Shown here: positions 45,298 to 48,792 of the stretch, one piece after another
How positions within the stretch are numbered: the stretch's first letter is position 1
How the letters are laid out: every line of letters starts with the position of its first letter
Program-made: the position numbers and the translations under genes
Assembly: GCA_041402045.1 (NCBI GenBank)
Contig: JAWKSZ010000065.1
Span: forward strand, 1-48,792
Source of the DNA: JAGQRJ01 sp041402045
GTDB lineage: Bacteria > Planctomycetota > J058
Reading direction: 5' to 3'
Length of the DNA: 48,792 nt
Notes under the pieces: model-generated
What the model was told of the DNA's origin: nothing
Database searches by the model: none
Seen by the model: the letters and a program-made list of their open reading frames with translations, nothing else

Positions 45298-46749
45298 ATG
45301 CGTCGCCCCCTCGCCCTGCTCGCGCTCTCGACCCTGCTCGCTGCCCCGCTCCTGGCCCAGGACGCCCCCGCCCCTCGGAAGCGGAGCGTGATCTTCTTCA
45401 TTGGCGACGGCATGGGGGTGAGCCAGGTGACCCTCGGCCGGCTCGCGGCGCAGGAGCTCGATCAGCCCTACCAGCTCGACCGGTTCAAGGTCACCGGGCT
45501 CGCGGACACCCGCTCCGCGAACTCGGTGGTCACCGACTCGGCGGCGGCGGCGACCGCCCTCGCGACGGGCCTGCGCACCGACAACTGGAAGGTGGGCATG
45601 ACCCCCGACGAGGCCTGGCACCAGACCGTGCTCGAGCTGGCCCACGTGCACGGGTATCGCACCGGGGTCGTGACCACGACCCGCCTGACCCACGCCACCC
45701 CCGCGGGCTTCACCGCCCACGTCAAGCACCGCAACCTGGAGCGGGAGATCGCGGCGCAGCAGGTGCGCGGCATGGTCGAGCGCGGCTTCCCCCACGTGCT
45801 CCTGGGCGGCGGCAAGCGCTACCTGACCGACGAGCTGCTGAGCACCGTGCGCGAGGTCGGCTACGCGGTGGTCACCGAGCCGGGTGAGCTCATGGCCGCC
45901 GAGGGCGAGCGCCTGGTCGGGGTGATCTCCACGAGCCACGTGCCCTGGCGGATCGACCGGGTCGAGGGCATGCCGACCCTGGCCCAGCTCACCGAGAAGG
46001 CGGTCACGACCCTGGCCCAGGGCGCCGCGCCCTTCGCGGTCATGGTCGAGGGCGGGCGGATCGACCACGCCGGCCACAGCCACGACGCCGCGAGCATGGT
46101 CCACGAGCAGCTCGACCTCGACGCGGCGGTGGGCTGGGCCCTCGACTACGCCGAGGCCCACCCTGAGGTGCTGGTGGTGGTCACCGCCGACCACGCCACC
46201 GGCGCGCTGGGGATCTCGGAGCGCTCCGAGGTCGCCGCCCTGCTCGCGAGCAAGGCGAGCAGCGAGTCGCTGCTCGAGGGCACCAAGGAGCTGACCGCCG
46301 CGCTCAAGCGCCTGGTCCCCGAGCTGCTCGAGGCCGACGCCGACACCCGCGCGCTCAAGCTGCGCGAGCTGCGCGCGGGGGACCTGCTCAAGGGCTTCGA
46401 GGACCGGGTGGCCAAGGCCTACGACCTGGCGCTGACCGACGAGGAGCTGCTCGAGGTGTTCGGCGACGGCGACCCCTACTGGCAGGAAATGGCCCTGGGC
46501 CACGTGCTCAGCCAGCGCCGGGGCTGCTTCTTCTACCCCCTGCACGAGGCCCACACCCAGCTCACCGGGACCCACGGTCACGACGGCGGCGCGGTGCCCG
46601 TGTTCGCCTTCGGACCCGGGGCCGCGGCCTTCGGCGGGCTCTACGAGAACCGCCAGATCCCGCTCAAGATCGCGGAGGTGCTCGGGCTGCCCAAGCCCGG
46701 CGCGACCGTCGAGGCCGGCGCTCAGCTCCAGCCCGCCGGTCAGAGGTAG
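45298..46749 (+). CDS. Secreted alkaline phosphatase
   Basis: This 483-residue exported phosphomonoesterase has a signal peptide (PLALLALSTLLAAPLLAQ). The metal- and phosphate-binding motifs of the alkaline phosphatase family are all present: IFFIGDGMG, VVTDSAAAATALATG with the Ser nucleophile, EGGRIDHAGHSHD, TADHATGAL and GTHGHDGGAVPVFAFG. An insert of about 90 residues, largely helical, sits between the last two motifs (LEGTKELTAALKRLV and on). It would release phosphate from organic esters in the periplasm. Confidence 0.95.
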   Translation: MRRPLALLALSTLLAAPLLAQDAPAPRKRSVIFFIGDGMGVSQVTLGRLAAQELDQPYQLDRFKVTGLADTRSANSVVTDSAAAATALATGLRTDNWKVGMTPDEAWHQTVLELAHVHGYRTGVVTTTRLTHATPAGFTAHVKHRNLEREIAAQQVRGMVERGFPHVLLGGGKRYLTDELLSTVREVGYAVVTEPGELMAAEGERLVGVISTSHVPWRIDRVEGMPTLAQLTEKAVTTLAQGAAPFAVMVEGGRIDHAGHSHDAASMVHEQLDLDAAVGWALDYAEAHPEVLVVVTADHATGALGISERSEVAALLASKASSESLLEGTKELTAALKRLVPELLEADADTRALKLRELRAGDLLKGFEDRVAKAYDLALTDEELLEVFGDGDPYWQEMALGHVLSQRRGCFFYPLHEAHTQLTGTHGHDGGAVPVFAFGPGAAAFGGLYENRQIPLKIAEVLGLPKPGATVEAGAQLQPAGQR

Positions 46750-46833
46750 CGTCCCAGAGGGTGTCACGCCGGTAACGCCCCGCGACCCGCCCCCACGACT
46801 TAGGCGCGGCAAGGCCCGTGCTTTTGCTGGGGC

Positions 46834-47322
46834 ATGTTCGAGATCCACGGCGAGCTCCGACCGCTCAGCGCCCCGCGCTGCCCGCTGTGCTTCAGCGCCG
46901 CGATCGGTGAGGTGACGTCGTGCGAGGTGTGCAGCGCGCCCCAGCACCTGGAGTGCGTGCGCGAGCTCGGGGGGTGTCACGGCGCGACGCCGAGGCGCCC
47001 CCGGTCTCGGGGCCGCGGTCCGCGCCTCGGTGATCCGACGCGCCTGCGCGCCCTCGAGGCGCACCTGCGCGCGGAGGCCGTCCTGGACGCTCTCGGCGCG
47101 CCGCTGATCGTGTTCAGCGCCTACCTGACGGCGACGTTGACGGCGATCGCGGTGGGGAAGGCGATCGGTTGGATCTTCCTTTCCTCTGCGGCGCTCGCCC
47201 TGGCGGCCGTCGTCGCGCTCCGCTGGGCTCGAGGCAGACGGGCGTCCACCCTGGACACCCTCCCGTCTCGGCCCGCCGACACGAACCCTGAGTCGCGTCT
47301 ACCCCCGAAGGAGCCCACGTGA
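46834..47322 (+). CDS. RING-like zinc-finger membrane protein 1
   Basis: The 162-residue product opens with a compact Cys/His cluster: CPLC, then CEVC, APQH, LEC and GGC. This is the pattern of prokaryotic RING fingers. A basic linker and one or two membrane segments follow (LGAPLIVFSAYLTATLTAI and GWIFLSSAALALAAVVAL, about residues 88-130), then a polar tail. It is the first of a four-gene coupled cluster. Its stop overlaps the next start. RING-like domains often recruit partners; ubiquitin ligase activity is not implied. Confidence 0.75.
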   Translation: MFEIHGELRPLSAPRCPLCFSAAIGEVTSCEVCSAPQHLECVRELGGCHGATPRRPRSRGRGPRLGDPTRLRALEAHLRAEAVLDALGAPLIVFSAYLTATLTAIAVGKAIGWIFLSSAALALAAVVALRWARGRRASTLDTLPSRPADTNPESRLPPKEPT

Positions 47323-47396
47323 TCGCCCTCGTCTACGCCGGGCTCCTGGCCCTGGCGACCCTCGGCCCGACGGCCTTCGGGGTGCGGCTCCTGTAG
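47319..47396 (+). CDS. 25-residue single-span membrane miniprotein
   Basis: GTG 47319 overlaps the preceding stop (GTGA), with an AAGGAG ribosome site 5 nt upstream. The product VIALVYAGLLALATLGPTAF plus five residues (GVRLL) is one hydrophobic helix. The good ribosome site and the coupling argue that it is translated. It sits between two RING-like membrane proteins and could be a helper subunit. Confidence 0.55.
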   Translation: MIALVYAGLLALATLGPTAFGVRLL

Positions 47397-47493
47397 CCGG
47401 GCTTGGTTGGGTGTCACGCGCAGACCACTCCCGCTCCCCGAGCAAGGACTTAGAGCCCTCCGGCCTGGCCCAGGACGTGCTCTGCAGCCTGGC

Positions 47494-48117
47494 GTGATCG
47501 ACGTCCAGACCCACGCCAAGCACAACGCCCCGCGCTGCCCGCTCTGCCTGGCCGACGCCGACCGCGGCGCGCTGACGGTCTGCGAGGTGTGCGGCGCCGC
47601 TCAGCACGCGAGCTGCGTCCGGGAGCTGGGCGCCTGCCACCCGGTCCTCGCCCCGACCGCCCCCGTCCTGCGAGGCCGCCCGCGGCGCCACCCGCTGCGC
47701 CGCTACCGCCGGCGGCGGACCGACGAGGCGCAGAACGAGCAGATCGAGGAGGCGCTCGGCGCCGAGCTCCAGCCGTCGTGGCTCCCGGCCCGCGAGCTGT
47801 GGCTCCCCGCGCTCCCCTGGGTCCTGGCCGCCGTCGCCTCGTGCGTGCTCACCCTGCTGGAGCACCCCGCGGCCTTCGCGCCGTTGCTCGCGCTCGCCGG
47901 CGTGTGGGGCAGCGGGTGGGCCGGCGCGACCTTGCTCCGCGGCTGGCGCCCCGGGCGACTCACCCTCGACCCCGGCACGCCCGACGAGCACACGCTCACC
48001 GCAGAGGAACACTTCGGCACCTACCACCTCCGCGTCGTCGCGCTGTGGGGCGGGCTCTCGTTCTGCCTCGGGCTCGCCGTGCTCTCGATCCTGGTGCTGG
48101 CGCAGGTGCAGCTGTGA
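47494..48117 (+). CDS. RING-like zinc-finger membrane protein 2
   Basis: This 207-residue paralogue of the gene at 46834 has an N-terminal finger CPLC, CEVCGAAQH, ASCVRELGAC, an Arg-rich linker (HPLRRYRRRR) and two or three membrane segments (LPWVLAAVASCVLTLL, PLLALAGVWGSGWAGA and the C-terminal GLSFCLGLAVLSILVLAQ). I start at GTG 47494 because the upstream in-frame start leads only to low-information sequence. The stop overlaps the next gene as GTGA. Confidence 0.78.
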   Translation: MIDVQTHAKHNAPRCPLCLADADRGALTVCEVCGAAQHASCVRELGACHPVLAPTAPVLRGRPRRHPLRRYRRRRTDEAQNEQIEEALGAELQPSWLPARELWLPALPWVLAAVASCVLTLLEHPAAFAPLLALAGVWGSGWAGATLLRGWRPGRLTLDPGTPDEHTLTAEEHFGTYHLRVVALWGGLSFCLGLAVLSILVLAQVQL

Positions 48118-48296
48118 GCGGGACGCCGGCCGCCCACCTGCGCCTGCGACCTCGGGACGGCGCCCCGCGCTGCCCGCTGTGCCTGAGCGGGGTCGGGCGC
48201 GAGGAGGCGGCGCCCTGCGAGGTGCGCGGCGCCACCCCGCACGCCGCCTGCGTGCGCGAGCTGGGGAGCTGCCCCCGACCCCGGCCGCGGCGCTGA
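48114..48296 (+). CDS. RING-like miniprotein 3, lacking one zinc ligand
   Basis: Sixty residues, GTG start overlapping the preceding stop. The finger is aligned with those of its two neighbours (CPLC, CEVR, ATPH, AAC, ELGSC), but the second CxxC is CEVR, so one Cys ligand is missing. There is no membrane segment. It may be a truncated paralogue, a decoy that binds the same partners, or an early pseudogene. Confidence 0.65.
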   Translation: MSGTPAAHLRLRPRDGAPRCPLCLSGVGREEAAPCEVRGATPHAACVRELGSCPRPRPRR

Positions 48297-48351
48297 TCCC
48301 GATCGGCGGCGCAGCCTGAGCCTGGGCGTGCTCCTCGCCCCTCCGCGCTGG

Positions 48352-48357
48352 TAGGAT
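48352..48357 (+). promoter_or_regulatory. -10 element of cdd, leaderless
   Basis: TAGGAT, then CGCGCGC (7 nt), then the cdd GTG. Confidence 0.45.
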
Positions 48358-48364
48358 CGCGCGC

Positions 48365-48792
48365 GTGACAGAGCCCACCCTCGAGGACTTCCGCGCGCTC
48401 CTCGCCGCCGCCGAGGCGGTCAAGGAGCACGCCTACGCGCCCTACTCCCGCTTCCGGGTCGGCGCCGCCGTGCTCACCAAGAGCGGCCAGCGCTTCGTCG
48501 GCTGCAACGTGGAGAACGCGAGCTTCGGGCTCACGCTCTGCGCCGAGCGCGTGGCGCTGACCTCGGCGGTCGCCGCCGGCGAGCGCGAGTTCCTCGCGGT
48601 CGCGATCGCCACCGACAAGGACGAGCCGGTCTCTCCCTGCGGCGCCTGCCGCCAGGTGCTGGCCGAGTTCGGGCCCGACATGACCGTGGTCCTCCCCGGG
48701 AAGAACGGGCCGTCCTTGCGCCCGCTGGACTCGCTGCTCCCCTCGGGTTTCGGCCCCGCGGACCTCCCGCCCCCGCGCCGGGACGCGCCGTG
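48365..48792 (+). CDS. cdd: Cytidine deaminase (3' end outside window)
   Basis: About 142 residues are visible. The homotetrameric cytidine deaminase signature is present: NVENASFGLTLCAERVAL with zinc ligand Cys and catalytic Glu, and VSPCGACRQVLAEF with the other two Cys. The enzyme converts cytidine and deoxycytidine to uridines in nucleotide salvage. The family length is about 130, so the gene should end just past the window; the proline-rich end is an extension. Confidence 0.95.
   Translation, partial: MTEPTLEDFRALLAAAEAVKEHAYAPYSRFRVGAAVLTKSGQRFVGCNVENASFGLTLCAERVALTSAVAAGEREFLAVAIATDKDEPVSPCGACRQVLAEFGPDMTVVLPGKNGPSLRPLDSLLPSGFGPADLPPPRRDAP

Overview
This is a very GC-rich bacterial chromosome segment of 48.8 kb. 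It carries about 40 intact or near-intact genes plus several decayed ones. The best guess for the host is a member of the Planctomycetota. The grounds are the fabH-fabD-fabG-acpP-fabF cluster followed by an FHA protein, the MoxR/DUF58/VWA membrane operon, several RING-like zinc-finger membrane proteins, a sigma-54 activator, an ECF sigma factor, and many secreted proteins of no known family. Myxococcota is the main alternative. Lower ranks cannot be read from this sequence.

Layout: 1-7346 (minus) is a MoxR ATPase - DUF58 - BatA-like - VWA - DUF4175-like operon. 7441-8843 holds two decayed genes, a phosphoesterase and a possible MglA-like GTPase. 8848-12115 holds hemN and a histidine kinase with a KaiB/SasA-like N-terminus. 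12118-12191 is tRNA-Arg(CCU). 12225-20182 holds a pseudopilin, groL, odhB-lpdA with a membrane protein, an ECF sigma factor with a membrane partner, and surE. 20255-21925 is a secreted VWA protein with a repetitive Cys-rich tail. 22218-27693 is the type II fatty-acid synthesis operon ending in an FHA gene. 27683-28351 is an intergenic block of a 20-bp hairpin, three tandem 119-bp multi-hairpin units and five ~55-bp repeats. 28470-34294 holds small membrane proteins, a secreted protein with its sigma-54 activator, and a subtilisin-like lipoprotein. 34292-37240 is a graveyard of frameshifted remnants. 37210-40619 holds two divergent envelope proteins. 40623-45006 is a giant reductase/AMP-ligase/ACP/acyltransferase protein resembling the myxobacterial ether-lipid enzyme ElbD. 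45298-48792 holds an alkaline phosphatase, three tandem RING-like genes with a 25-residue membrane protein between the first two, and cytidine deaminase cut by the window end.

How genes work together: the fab operon makes acyl-ACP, and the large multidomain protein could activate, reduce and transfer acyl chains for unusual lipids. The MoxR/VWA operon looks like an envelope complex assembly system. Genes are tightly packed, with frequent GTGA/ATGA start-stop overlaps and GTG starts. Promoters share a visible -10 element (TAnnnT) followed by a GC-rich discriminator often close to CCGGCGC. In at least five genes the start codon lies only 6-7 nt after the -10, implying leaderless mRNAs.

Single-base deletions interrupt the BatA-like gene and the multidomain lipid gene (twice), and a compensating pair sits in the kinase. 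These may be assembly errors. The clusters at 7.4-8.8 kb and 34.3-37.2 kb are too dense for that alone and look like true gene decay.
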